A stretch of DNA of 11,094 nucleotides from JADHUC01 sp964617665 (GCA_964617665.1 CAZUAH010000468.1:1-11094), one strand, 5' to 3'; shown: positions 1-5,921, counted from the stretch's first letter. Numbers and translations are program-made. The notes: generated from the letters alone by a model not told the origin.

Positions 1-57
1 CCGAGATTGTACAGGGGACTTTCACCCCACAAGTTCACGCCCATGTCGGGCGTACGC

Positions 58-135
58 GTTGCACCGGAGCGGCGGTCGACGCGGGTTTTGCAATTGAAAG
101 TCGTTCGCCGCCGTCCGGTGAACTTGGTCGTACGC
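58..135 (+). repeat. attC-like imperfect palindrome, copy 1
   Basis: Seen: the arms GTT[g]CACCGGA[g]CGGCGG (58-75) and CCGCCGTCCGGTGAAC (108-123) pair completely except for two extra bases, G61 and G69, both in the upstream arm. Outside them GCGTACG (50-56) pairs perfectly with CGTACGC (129-135), with 1 and 5 unpaired bases between the stems. Two further nested inverted repeats flank it: TTCACCCC (21-28) with GGGGTGAA (140-147), and AAGTTCAC (31-38) with GTGAACTT (118-125). A homologous copy lies at 4511-4592 with the same two bulges and the same GCGGGTTTTG loop segment. Known: integron attC sites have an outer R''/R' pair, an unpaired spacer and an inner stem with two extrahelical bases in the arm corresponding to this one. 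The core here reads GTA, not the expected GTT, so this may be a decayed site. It could instead be a planctomycete REP-like palindrome. Confidence 0.6.
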
Positions 136-363
136 GTGAGGGGTGAAACGCCACTTCATCGCGCGGCGGCGTGGGGCAGTCCGGAGGTCATCCAGTTACT
201 GCTGGACGCCGGTGCCGATCCGACAATTCGCGACGCGAATAACGATACGCCGCTCAGTTGGGCCAGTTGGCATCTCCGTGACAAATCGATCATCGACCAA
301 CTCTGGTACGAAGGCTCCGGAGTTGGCCCCGACTTTCCCCCGCATGAGAGTCGCCGCTGTTGA
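136..363 (+). CDS. Ankyrin-repeat protein, 5'-truncated fragment
   Basis: The frame encodes one clear ankyrin repeat, with TPLHRAAAWG, then an EVIQLLLDAGADP helix-turn segment, then the start of a second repeat (NDTPLSWASW). It ends 30 residues later with no further domain. Ankyrin repeats are protein-protein interaction modules and normally occur in longer arrays. The repeat consensus begins within about 12 bp of the palindrome at 58-135, and the open frame runs back through that palindrome to the window edge. That upstream part (SPHKFTPM... and an Arg-rich stretch) is the translation of the repeat, not ankyrin sequence. GTG at 136 is the nearest plausible start but has no good ribosome-binding site. 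I infer that the 5' half of an ankyrin gene is missing and the repeat now stands in its place. Expression is doubtful. Confidence 0.6.
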   Translation: MRGETPLHRAAAWGSPEVIQLLLDAGADPTIRDANNDTPLSWASWHLRDKSIIDQLWYEGSGVGPDFPPHESRRC

Positions 364-390
364 CACACAGAATCAACCGTCGGACACTGA

Positions 391-478
391 GCCGCGGCCC
401 GCGCGCGTCCTGGGATAATGTCGCTTGCCGCGGCCCGGGGGACAGTGCCGTTATGCGCAGCGGAAGGATGCCGTTATG
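391..478 (+). repeat. Short direct repeats upstream of the 125-aa gene
   Basis: Seen: GCCGCGGCCCG occurs at 391-401 and 427-437. TGCCGTTATG occurs at 446-455 and 469-478, and the second copy includes the ATG of the next gene. In addition GG[a]CACTG (382-389) pairs with CAGTGCC (443-449), with one extra A in the upstream arm. The resemblance to an attC inner stem is weak: AATCAAC (371-377) resembles an R'' box, but no matching R' is correctly placed. A TTGACA hexamer overlaps the ankyrin stop codon (360-365), but no good -10 box lies 16-18 bp downstream. The function is unknown. The repeats may reflect small slippage duplications. Confidence 0.4.
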
Positions 479-853
479 AAAGCGATCACGCGTTGCCGTT
501 TTCGATACTCAATATGCGGGCTTCTCGGCTTGACGACCTTCGTTGCCTTTGCGTGCTTTTGGGTAACGTGGCCGCGGAGGACGGCCGAGAGATTTGTTGT
601 CGACTGCTTTCGCGAGATTGACACGCGTGCTAACCCGGTCAAGGAAGGGTCTCCGGAAGCTCTAGCTTTCGCGCAAAACTACAAACCCAAAAAGCGAGAT
701 CTATTGTTGGTTGCGCACCGTCGCTCGTTTGTTGATATAGTCGCTGGGCGACAGACGTTCGATTGTGAAACGTACGAATTCACGGTCAGCCGCGGCGCTG
801 TCATATCTGGGCCAACTCCGTTTTTCGAATCGATGGTAAGGTTCTACCGATAA
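476..853 (+). CDS. Small membrane-anchored protein, planctomycete type
   Basis: This 125-aa protein begins at ATG 476, chosen because GGAAGG at 462-467 is a usable ribosome-binding site and because the membrane motif follows directly. Residues about 8-30 read FRYSICGLLGLTTFVAFACFWVTWPRRTA: a basic lead-in, one transmembrane helix, then a W-x-x-R-T-A border. Planctomycetes contain many proteins with such an 'RFxFSLRTLL...' anchor, so the anchor is a phylum-level marker rather than evidence of function. The remaining ~90 residues are a soluble, mildly basic domain I do not recognise (SPEALAFAQNYKPKKRDLLLVAHRRS, then a beta-rich C-terminus with DCETYEFTVSRGAVIS). With an N-terminal anchor of this kind the domain could lie on either side of the membrane. 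No operon partner is evident: a ~300-bp gap follows. Confidence 0.7.
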   Translation: MKAITRCRFRYSICGLLGLTTFVAFACFWVTWPRRTAERFVVDCFREIDTRANPVKEGSPEALAFAQNYKPKKRDLLLVAHRRSFVDIVAGRQTFDCETYEFTVSRGAVISGPTPFFESMVRFYR

Positions 854-1150
854 CCAGCAATCCTCACGCAGACCGAACGCATGCAGATAACTAGCCTGTG
901 CCCATGAGACCGATGGCTTGGACCACCTGATGTCACGCAACAGGCTCTGCTGTTCGACGAATATCGCGGAGATCATCGGAGAATGAAACTCAACTTGGAG
1001 AATGCCCATCGGTCGTTTGAAATGACCACGAAGTTGCATGTTCAGACTTCGTACGTCGTCTGTGTATAGTACAATGGGCGGAAGCCCTGACCGAATAGGG
1101 CCACGTATGGCGCACACCTTGGCAGAGGTCTTTGGCGGACAACCAGTGAT
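854..1150. other. ~300-bp gap without a convincing gene
   Basis: No + strand frame holds more than about 50 codons. The longest, ending at a TAG in the TGTGTATAG near 1060-1068, contains an ATG-initiated 28-codon ORF (MKLNLENAHRS...) without a clear ribosome-binding site. On the - strand a frame is open from 1240 to 701, but it would overlap 150 bp of the upstream gene and 90 bp of the downstream one, and it resembles no family I know. TATAGT at 1065-1070 with TTCAGA 18 bp upstream (1041-1046) is a weak sigma70-like promoter candidate for the zinc-ribbon gene at 1151. CACGCAAC (934-941) and GTTGCATG (1033-1040) pair at 7 of 8 positions but enclose no inner stem. Confidence 0.5.
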
Positions 1151-1711
1151 ATGTCGTACACTGTGCCATGCAAATGCGGAAACAACCTCAAGGTAACAGC
1201 CACGCAGGCAGGTACAGATGTTCCATGTTCCTGCGGTCACGTCGTGAGTGTTCCGCTATTGAGCCGGCTGCGCCGAATGGCCGGGCAAGAAGCCTTTGAA
1301 GCGGGCACCATTGACACGATCAATCGCATGATTCGAGACGGTGAATTGCCGCTCGGCGATACGTGCGCAGTCTCTGGACTTCCCACATTGGATTCCTATG
1401 ACCTCTATGTCCAATGCGAATTCACGTGGACGAAGGGACCAGGCAAGGGACGTTTTCTGTTTGCTGCACTTGCCGTGGTGATTGCGCCCATCTGGATTAT
1501 ATGCTTGTTGTTCGGAAGGGCGTTGTTCGATGAACAGCATCGCGTATTGGGTCGCAATCGAGGCGTCTATACGCCGTTGCGCGTTCGAGAGGAGCACCAC
1601 CAGCAACTGCGCCGCACACGAAGCCAAACCAAGCTCCAGCGATTGTTGCGTACCGTACCAATCTATGCGACACTGCTTGATGAATACCCAAAGGCGCGGA
1701 TCACAACGTGA
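1151..1711 (+). CDS. Zinc-ribbon plus single-TM hypothetical protein
   Basis: The 186-aa product opens with C7-x-C9 ... C26-x-C28, a four-cysteine zinc ribbon (CKCGNNLKVTATQAGTDVPCSCGH) of a type frequent at the start of planctomycete proteins. A linker follows (VSVPLLSRLRRMAGQEAFEAGTIDTINRMIRDGELPLGDTCAVSG), then a region with a third Cys pair spaced 21 apart, then a strong hydrophobic helix at about 100-125 (FLFAALAVVIAPIWIICLLFG), then a basic C-terminal tail rich in His, Gln and Arg. I recall similar planctomycete hypotheticals but no assigned function. The most likely topology is a cytoplasmic ribbon tethered to the inner membrane. GGCGGA at 1134-1139 is a weak ribosome-binding site at suitable distance from ATG 1151. 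The stop codon lies inside a structured element (1704-1759). Confidence 0.75.
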   Translation: MSYTVPCKCGNNLKVTATQAGTDVPCSCGHVVSVPLLSRLRRMAGQEAFEAGTIDTINRMIRDGELPLGDTCAVSGLPTLDSYDLYVQCEFTWTKGPGKGRFLFAALAVVIAPIWIICLLFGRALFDEQHRVLGRNRGVYTPLRVREEHHQQLRRTRSQTKLQRLLRTVPIYATLLDEYPKARITT

Positions 1712-1759
1712 TCGCCGCACTGCGGGGAACGAGAGTCTGCTCGTTCGCCGGTAACGTTG
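1704..1759 (+). repeat. Compact palindromic element, weak attC candidate
   Basis: Seen: CAACGT (1704-1709) pairs with ACGTTG (1754-1759). Inside, GAACGAG (1727-1733) pairs with CTCGTTC (1740-1746), then beyond a G/G mismatch CGG (1723-1725) pairs with CCG (1748-1750). A small CCGC-ACT-GCGG hairpin competes in the upstream arm. The downstream core GTTGACC fits GTTRRRY at 6 of 7 positions. The element overlaps the stop codon of the gene before it and ends 14 bp before the next start codon, both usual for integron attC sites. The spacers are unequal and the two-bulge signature is absent, so it could equally be a transcription terminator or incidental structure. Confidence 0.35.
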
Positions 1760-1772
1760 ACCAGGAACTGTC

Positions 1773-2111
1773 ATGAGTGGCTTCTTCCTTGGTATGCTCG
1801 CCGAAATCCTTACGGGTTCGGCTAAACGAAGAATTGACGCGGCTGAAGCGTTTGAAACACTGCCTTCGAATCCGATCGCTCGAAGATGCGCGGCCGTGGC
1901 ATTCGTCTTGTTTCTCGCTACGTCCGCGCTGTTTGTGATAGCTGCATTGGTGGACTGGTTTGCCAACGTCAGGCCACTCTCGGAGGTATTCGGCTGGTCA
2001 GGAATTGTTTGTCTGGAACTCTGCGTGATTTTCAGCCTGCGGTATGCAGCCGTGAACCGATCGGATGATGCTGGTGCCGATAGATCGCGGAATACAGAAG
2101 TACCGTCATGA
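1773..2111 (+). CDS. Small two-helix membrane protein
   Basis: This 112-aa protein starts at ATG 1773 after an AGGA ribosome-binding site (1763-1766). Residues 1-40 form an amphipathic region with basic patches (SGFFLGMLAEILTGSAKRRIDAAEAFETLPSNPIARR). Two transmembrane helices follow, at about 41-63 (AAVAFVLFLATSALFVIAALVDWF) and 71-91 (VFGWSGIVCLELCVIFSLRYAA), joined by a short loop. The tail is polar and ends in an acidic/basic mix. I do not recognise a family, and nothing in the sequence indicates an enzymatic role. The leader between the structured element at 1704-1759 and the start is very short, so translation relies on the local AGGA. It is followed by ~230 bp of non-coding DNA rich in palindromes. 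Confidence 0.7.
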   Translation: MSGFFLGMLAEILTGSAKRRIDAAEAFETLPSNPIARRCAAVAFVLFLATSALFVIAALVDWFANVRPLSEVFGWSGIVCLELCVIFSLRYAAVNRSDDAGADRSRNTEVPS

Positions 2112-2141
2112 TGCAAATCCCCAGACGCGTTCAACCCTAGC

Positions 2142-2164
2142 AGTGGTGGCCGGAAGCCACCACT
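2142..2164. repeat. Perfect 9-bp hairpin
   Basis: AGTGGTGGC (2142-2150) and GCCACCACT (2156-2164) pair without mismatch around a CGGAA loop. It lies 30 bp after the stop of the 112-aa gene, where a terminator would be expected, but no T-run follows (ACGCATTTGAAG). It could be a factor-independent terminator of weak type, an mRNA-end stabiliser or a REP-like repeat. Confidence 0.5.
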
Positions 2165-2191
2165 ACGCATTTGAAGACTGGCTCCTGCAAT

Positions 2192-2265
2192 CGGATAAAC
2201 GCGAGCCGAAATAGACCGACTGGCTCGCTTCGCTCGGCAATGTTCACTTCCGGCGGCGTTATCCG
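2192..2265 (+). repeat. Palindromic element with GTTATCC core, attC candidate
   Basis: Seen: CGGATAA[a]CGC (2192-2202) pairs with GCGTTATCCG (2256-2265) over 10 bp with one extra A in the upstream arm. Within it GCGAGCC (2201-2207) and GGCTCGC (2222-2228) form a second perfect hairpin that competes for the innermost outer pairs. The total length of 74 bp, the AAC/GTT ends and the position between two unrelated genes fit an integron attC site. The inner hairpin lies against the upstream arm rather than centrally, so the fit is imperfect. The remaining DNA to the next start (2266-2346) shows no further structure or promoter that I can support. Confidence 0.4.
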
Positions 2266-2346
2266 TGACGTTCTGCTAGATCAGAAGACCGTTGCTCGAG
2301 TGTTAGATCCATGGCCTACCGTCTGTGAGAAACATTTGGGTGTGAT

Positions 2347-3681
2347 ATGCCTATTAAGATTCAATGCTCAGGGTGCTCAAAAACGCTCAAAGCGAAAGAC
2401 TCATTAGCGGGTAAGCGTGTCAAATGTCCTGCCTGTCAAACCGTTCTAAACATTCCCGAGTCCCCGTCGCCTCCCGCGCCTGTGGCCGGTCGAGCAGAAG
2501 TGCGGGACGTTGAGACTCATTCCGTTCGAGAAGCCAGATTAGATGCTGCCGACGAAGCGTTGCACGAGAGTCTTCTGCACGCTTTGGATGAGAATCGTCT
2601 GGAAGAGGCGGCTTCGATTCTGCGAGGATTCAATTTGTGGATGGTTTCCGCACCGGGAACCGACGAATACCAGCCGTTGGTTGCGAACCTTGAAGAACTG
2701 GATGCTTTGGTTGTGTTCACATCACAGGATTTCGTGCAGCAATTCGCGGCCGCGGCGCCGGAAGTCGCCCAGCCCGACGGCAGTATTAGTTCCTTCGCGG
2801 TTGATGGTCCGAACGTTTTCGCCCAATTGCAGGGAGACATCGGTTTATTGGTCAACCCAGAGACGGACAACGCACTACTGTTGGACGCGGACTGCGTCAA
2901 AGCGATTCAAGCCCGCTTGAGCGACCCCATGTTGGCACGTCCTACGGTTGAAGTTCCGGTGCCGTCACCCGAGGAACGCGATGCTCAAGGCGATCCCAAA
3001 GCGGTTGCCCTCCGAAGGGAAGTGCTGTCAGAGCTGAACAGCATGGGATTCTATCCGGCCGAGTGGATGCCGTTGGCGGATTTGGGACGTCAATTGCGAC
3101 AACAAGCGGAAATCGCGGGCCGGCTTCTCGCCCTAGCCGGTGTCTTTGCGTGGGCGGCCGCTCCGCCCGACGCGGTTCCCGGCAGTCAACTGCAGGCTTT
3201 TCTAAAACGTAGCAAGTTGGGACGCTGGGTAACGGAAAGCGAACGTGAGGTTTTGTCGCTTCCCAGACCTCGGGCCAATGCGGAATTTGCCGGCATGGTC
3301 GGCTGGCGATTGGAGAACATGTGGCCGTTGGCTTGGGTGCTTGGATACGATCGTCAACCCGAGGTGGGGACATCCCAGATTGATCAGAACGTTATCCATT
3401 CGATGCTGTTCGACTTCATCGGCGGCTTTGATGCGTCCATCGATTCGTTGCTGGAAGCAAGCAATGTGCGGTCTTCCGCCGCCGTGAACTCATTAGAAGA
3501 CTACTTCTACTGTGCCCACAACGCAGTACGTTCCGCACAATTCGGCGACTCGGATAGACCTGCGGTGCCCGCCGGTTTCGATCCAGTTGGAGACGGCGGA
3601 GTCGTTCACGAACGCCGACACGCATTTACATGGTGCCTATCGCCGGGCATCGAGTGGGATGCTACAGATTTAAGCACGTAA
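2347..3681 (+). CDS. Zinc-ribbon, SseB-like and DUF4272 three-domain protein
   Basis: This 444-aa protein has three parts. Residues 1-35 are a zinc ribbon with C7-x2-C10 and C27-x2-C30 in a KAKDSLAGKRVKCPACQ context, the MJ0042/planctomycete type. After a Pro-rich linker, residues ~60-190 look like an SseB N-terminal-type domain: LVANLEELDALVVFTSQDFVQQF, then GDIGLLVNPETDNALLLDADCV. SseB was named after a Salmonella type III secretion protein, but this domain is widespread and mostly uncharacterised. Residues ~215-440 match DUF4272: RREVLSELNSMGFYPAEWMP, a LRQQAEIAGRLLAL helix, ENMWPLAWVLGY, and the terminal ERRHAFTWCLSPGIEWDATDLST block. There is no signal peptide or TM helix, so it is predicted to be cytoplasmic. 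The enzymatic role is unknown. The start at ATG 2347 is fixed by the zinc ribbon, though the ribosome-binding site is weak. Confidence 0.85.
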   Translation: MPIKIQCSGCSKTLKAKDSLAGKRVKCPACQTVLNIPESPSPPAPVAGRAEVRDVETHSVREARLDAADEALHESLLHALDENRLEEAASILRGFNLWMVSAPGTDEYQPLVANLEELDALVVFTSQDFVQQFAAAAPEVAQPDGSISSFAVDGPNVFAQLQGDIGLLVNPETDNALLLDADCVKAIQARLSDPMLARPTVEVPVPSPEERDAQGDPKAVALRREVLSELNSMGFYPAEWMPLADLGRQLRQQAEIAGRLLALAGVFAWAAAPPDAVPGSQLQAFLKRSKLGRWVTESEREVLSLPRPRANAEFAGMVGWRLENMWPLAWVLGYDRQPEVGTSQIDQNVIHSMLFDFIGGFDASIDSLLEASNVRSSAAVNSLEDYFYCAHNAVRSAQFGDSDRPAVPAGFDPVGDGGVVHERRHAFTWCLSPGIEWDATDLST

Positions 3682-3732
3682 TATCATGGATGACTTCGAG
3701 CAACGCAGAATCATCCGAATCGGCCGATTTCC

Positions 3733-3861
3733 GACAGAACAAAACCGGTGAACGCGAGCGGCTACGTTTCCGGCGTTTCAAGGGTTAGAGTATTGGAACG
3801 GCTTTCGGCGGTTCGGGCTTGTCCATAATGGTTCGCCGCTGCGTTAACTCTGCGTTCTGTC
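3733..3861 (+). repeat. Integron attC-like recombination site (best candidate)
   Basis: Seen: the outer boxes GACAGAAC (3733-3740) and GTTCTGTC (3854-3861) are a perfect 8-bp inverted repeat ending in AAC and beginning with GTT, as integron R'' and R' boxes do. Unpaired spacers of 8 and 7 nt come next. The inner stem T[g]AACGC[g]AGCGGC (3749-3762) pairs with GCCGCTGCGTTA (3835-3846), leaving exactly two extra bases (G3750, G3756), both in the upstream arm. A 72-nt variable loop completes the 129-bp element, within the known attC size range. Known: the integrase acts on one folded strand of attC and uses such extrahelical bases to choose strand and polarity. Here the orientation matches the + strand genes. 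Cleavage would fall between G3854 and T3855, 24 nt before the LOG start codon. Not seen: an integrase gene. Confidence 0.65.
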
Positions 3862-3878
3862 CCAAAGGACTCGAGCCG

Positions 3879-4463
3879 ATGAAACGGATCTGTGTGAACT
3901 GCGGCTCAAACCCAGGAAATGCACCGTGCTATATGGTCGCTGCCCGGGAACTTGGACGGGCATTAGCCGATGGAGACTACGAGCTTGTCTACGGCGGCGC
4001 GGACGTGGGGCTGATGGGCGAAGTTGCCGACACCGTGCTGAAAGCCCAAGGCGTTGTTCACGGAATCATCCCAGAATCATTTGCGCACAAGGTGTCACAT
4101 CAGGGTCTGACCGAACTGCGCGTCGTCGGTTCCATGCACGAGCGCAAAATGATGATGTTCGAAATGTCGGATGCCTTTATCGCCCTGCCCGGCGGCTTTG
4201 GAACACTCGAAGAGCTGGCCGAGTTGCTAACGTGGGCGCAGCTCGGACTCCATGCGAAACCGTGCGGGCTGATCAACGTGGAAGGCTACTTCGAACCGTT
4301 GCTTTCGTTCCTGGACAGCGCGGTGTCACGAGGGTTCATCAAGCCAGAGCATCGAAGAATGCTTCTTGTATCGTCCGACGCGGCAGGCCTTTTGAATCAG
4401 ATGGCGTCATACAGGGCACCGAAGGTCGAGAAATGGGTGGGAGTCAAGACAAGGACAGAGTAA
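3879..4463 (+). CDS. LOG family protein (TIGR00730-type Rossmann fold phosphoribohydrolase)
   Basis: The 194-aa product has the full set of LOG-family motifs: N-terminal beta-strand ICVNCGSN (4-11), VYGGADVGLMG (37-47), the ERKMMM block with R89-K90, and PGGFGTLEE (104-112), which contributes the catalytic/binding Glu. Family members (LOG, TIGR00730, once called 'lysine decarboxylase') hydrolyse nucleoside 5'-monophosphates, including cytokinin riboside monophosphate, to free base and ribose 5-phosphate. The length is normal for the family and no residue is missing. I chose ATG 3879 because the homologous strand starts there and AAAGGA (3864-3869) precedes it; an upstream in-frame start at 3819 would translate the attC-like stem. 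The gene stands alone between attC-like elements at 3733-3861 and 4511-4592, so I infer it may be a one-gene cassette. The exact substrate cannot be told. Confidence 0.93.
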   Translation: MKRICVNCGSNPGNAPCYMVAARELGRALADGDYELVYGGADVGLMGEVADTVLKAQGVVHGIIPESFAHKVSHQGLTELRVVGSMHERKMMMFEMSDAFIALPGGFGTLEELAELLTWAQLGLHAKPCGLINVEGYFEPLLSFLDSAVSRGFIKPEHRRMLLVSSDAAGLLNQMASYRAPKVEKWVGVKTRTE

Positions 4464-4510
4464 ACTGAGCTGTGGCCTGAACGTTTGCCCCGAGACAGCC
4501 AGGGCCAGCC

Positions 4511-4592
4511 GTTCCACCGGAGCGGCGGGCCGCGCGGGTTTTGAAACCAATGCCGTTCCCCGCCGTTCGGTGAACGCTAGTCGTTTTGTTTG
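4511..4592 (+). repeat. attC-like imperfect palindrome, copy 2
   Basis: Seen: GTT[c]CACCGGA[g]CGGCGGG (4511-4529) pairs with CCCGCCGTTCGGTGAAC (4559-4575) using one G-T wobble. The two unpaired bases (C4514 and G4522) are at the same places as in the copy at 58-135. The loop also shares GCGGGTTTTG. After a short spacer a CGTTTTG core follows (4582-4588). No matching upstream R'' box is visible; the nearest AAC upstream is at 4490. It lies about 50 bp after the LOG stop codon, where the attC of a LOG cassette should be. The two copies are about 65 bp long between their GTT and AAC ends and clearly homologous, which argues against chance palindromes. Confidence 0.6.
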
Positions 4593-4648
4593 GAAGACGA
4601 CGTTGTGCGAAGTCATGGTGCTTGGCCGCTTTATTGGAGGAGAAGACG

Positions 4649-5302
4649 ATGGGGATGTTTCGCTGGATTCTAGGTGGACTTATCGGCGGCGCCGCTGGCG
4701 TTGTGATTTGGGTACTCGTTGGATACTTATCCCAGTACGAAGTAGGGTGGATTGCCTGGGGTGTCGGTTTCTTGGTTGGTGTGGGCGTTCGGTATGGTGC
4801 TTATCTTGGCGGTCAAGATGAGGGCTTAGCTCAAGGGCTCCTGGCTTCGGTCATGGCAATCGGATCCATCGTAGTGGCCAAATACATGCTGTTCAGCATT
4901 CTGGTCGGGGGCGCCGACGCCGAAGGTCTCCGTGAAATAGTCGGCGAAATTCGCTATGACGATGAAGCGATGATTGCGAGTATCGCAGACGACGTAGCTC
5001 AGGAAATGATGGACAGCGGACGGACGGTCAATTGGCCAGCGGGGATGACCTACGAGGAGGCAATACGCAAAGCCGACTATCCCGCGGAGCTCTGGCGCCA
5101 AGCCGAAACACGTTGGAACCAACTGGGGGCTGAAGAGCAGCAGGAACGAAAACGCCAGCGAATCCTGTTCGCCGCCGCGTTGTCTGAAGCGGCATCAGAG
5201 CCCGACTTTGGCGAGTTCTTTTCGCCCTGGGATCTGCTCTGGTTCGCGCTGGCCACGATCACTGCGTACAAGATTGGCGTCGGAACGTATGGCGATGACT
5301 AA
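4649..5302 (+). CDS. Polytopic membrane protein, planctomycete type
   Basis: This 217-aa integral membrane protein starts at ATG 4649; the strong GGAGGAG at 4636-4642 decides this over a TTG at 4586 that lies in the upstream repeat's core. Helices run about 4-25 (MFRWILGGLIGGAAGVVIWVLVG), 30-51 (EVGWIAWGVGFLVGVGVRYGA) and 62-82 (LLASVMAIGSIVVAKYMLFSILVG). A soluble segment of ~100 residues follows (acidic, with WPAGMTYEEAIRKADYPAELWRQAETRW and a charged EEQQERKRQR helix), then a last hydrophobic segment at ~195-212. The Gly-rich G-x-x-GG first helix and E-x-GW-x-AW-x-x-G second helix recur in a planctomycete family I recall without a known function. It may sit in the membrane with the charged domain in the cytoplasm. 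It forms no clear operon; 73 bp separate it from the next gene. Confidence 0.8.
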   Translation: MGMFRWILGGLIGGAAGVVIWVLVGYLSQYEVGWIAWGVGFLVGVGVRYGAYLGGQDEGLAQGLLASVMAIGSIVVAKYMLFSILVGGADAEGLREIVGEIRYDDEAMIASIADDVAQEMMDSGRTVNWPAGMTYEEAIRKADYPAELWRQAETRWNQLGAEEQQERKRQRILFAAALSEAASEPDFGEFFSPWDLLWFALATITAYKIGVGTYGDD

Positions 5303-5375
5303 TGTGCTCGTCAGGGCAAGTCCTCAGCAATGCTGATTGCAGAATACTCGTGGTTGTTATTCCACGGAGGAATCC

Positions 5376-5909
5376 ATGAGTGAAGAATCACGACTTGAGT
5401 TTCAGCGCTACTATTTTTCCGTTTGCCGTGATAGCGGATGGTTGTCTGAAGATGGAACCGAAATCTGGCCTGAGGACGATTTCGAGCGGGCCACGGTTGC
5501 TCGCGAACTCTCTGGGCTGGCGTTGATATTCGGCACGGATTCATTGTCCTTTCAGACAAAAGAACAACTCAACGCCAAGTCTCTGAATGCAACTCCCGTA
5601 CTTGATGATGCCATCGCGATCCTGAGTCAGCTCTCCGACGATAAGAAGTCAGCCAGCCTGACATTGATCGATGATGTGCTGAATTCCGCCGTTCATAGAT
5701 TCACGCTTCAGCTGGATCGTTTCGATCACGGCTTCCTGTCGCCAAAGTTCCGAAAAAGTGCCCTCGAAGAATGCACGCCGATCCCTGAAACCGAAGTTGC
5801 CATCACTTCAGACGATTCCAACGAGTTGTTTCAAGATGCGGTTCGTTGGAAGGATAAATTCAGTCGAGGGATGGATATCGGACGCCCTGAAGACCCCTAC
5901 AGAGTATAG
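5376..5909 (+). CDS. Hypothetical acidic soluble protein
   Basis: The 177-aa protein begins at ATG 5376, chosen because GGAGGAA (5366-5372) lies directly upstream; a longer in-frame form from 5337 would place that site inside the gene. No signal peptide or TM helix is present. It is acidic (SEESRLEFQ, EDGTEIWPEDDFERA, ETEVAITSDDSNELF) and looks mainly alpha-helical, with a central ATPVLDDAIAILSQLSDDKK helix. I do not recognise a family. The TAG stop is followed, in the same reading frame and only four codons later, by the TTG start of the DUF2007 gene, so the two are probably co-transcribed and translationally coupled. Confidence 0.7.
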   Translation: MSEESRLEFQRYYFSVCRDSGWLSEDGTEIWPEDDFERATVARELSGLALIFGTDSLSFQTKEQLNAKSLNATPVLDDAIAILSQLSDDKKSASLTLIDDVLNSAVHRFTLQLDRFDHGFLSPKFRKSALEECTPIPETEVAITSDDSNELFQDAVRWKDKFSRGMDIGRPEDPYRV

Positions 5910-5921
5910 CAGCACAACACA

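Noticed and set aside
360..388. TTGACA at 360-365 as a promoter for the 125-aa gene
   Set aside because: The best -10 at proper spacing is GACACT, only 3 of 6 matches.
701..1240. 179-codon open frame on the - strand
   Set aside because: It overlaps two better-supported + strand genes at both ends, has no recognisable domain and no ribosome-binding site that I can see. Kept only as a remark on the gap.
1256..2170. 304-codon open frame on the - strand
   Set aside because: It is antisense to the zinc-ribbon and two-helix genes, both of which have clear protein features; its composition is that of an antisense shadow.
2171..2407. 78-codon + strand ORF before the 444-aa gene
   Set aside because: It starts at TTG, crosses the palindromic element and overlaps the clear zinc-ribbon start in another frame.
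5324..5336. TCAGC-AAT-GCTGA hairpin between two genes
   Set aside because: A 5-bp stem is too short to distinguish from chance and no T-run follows.
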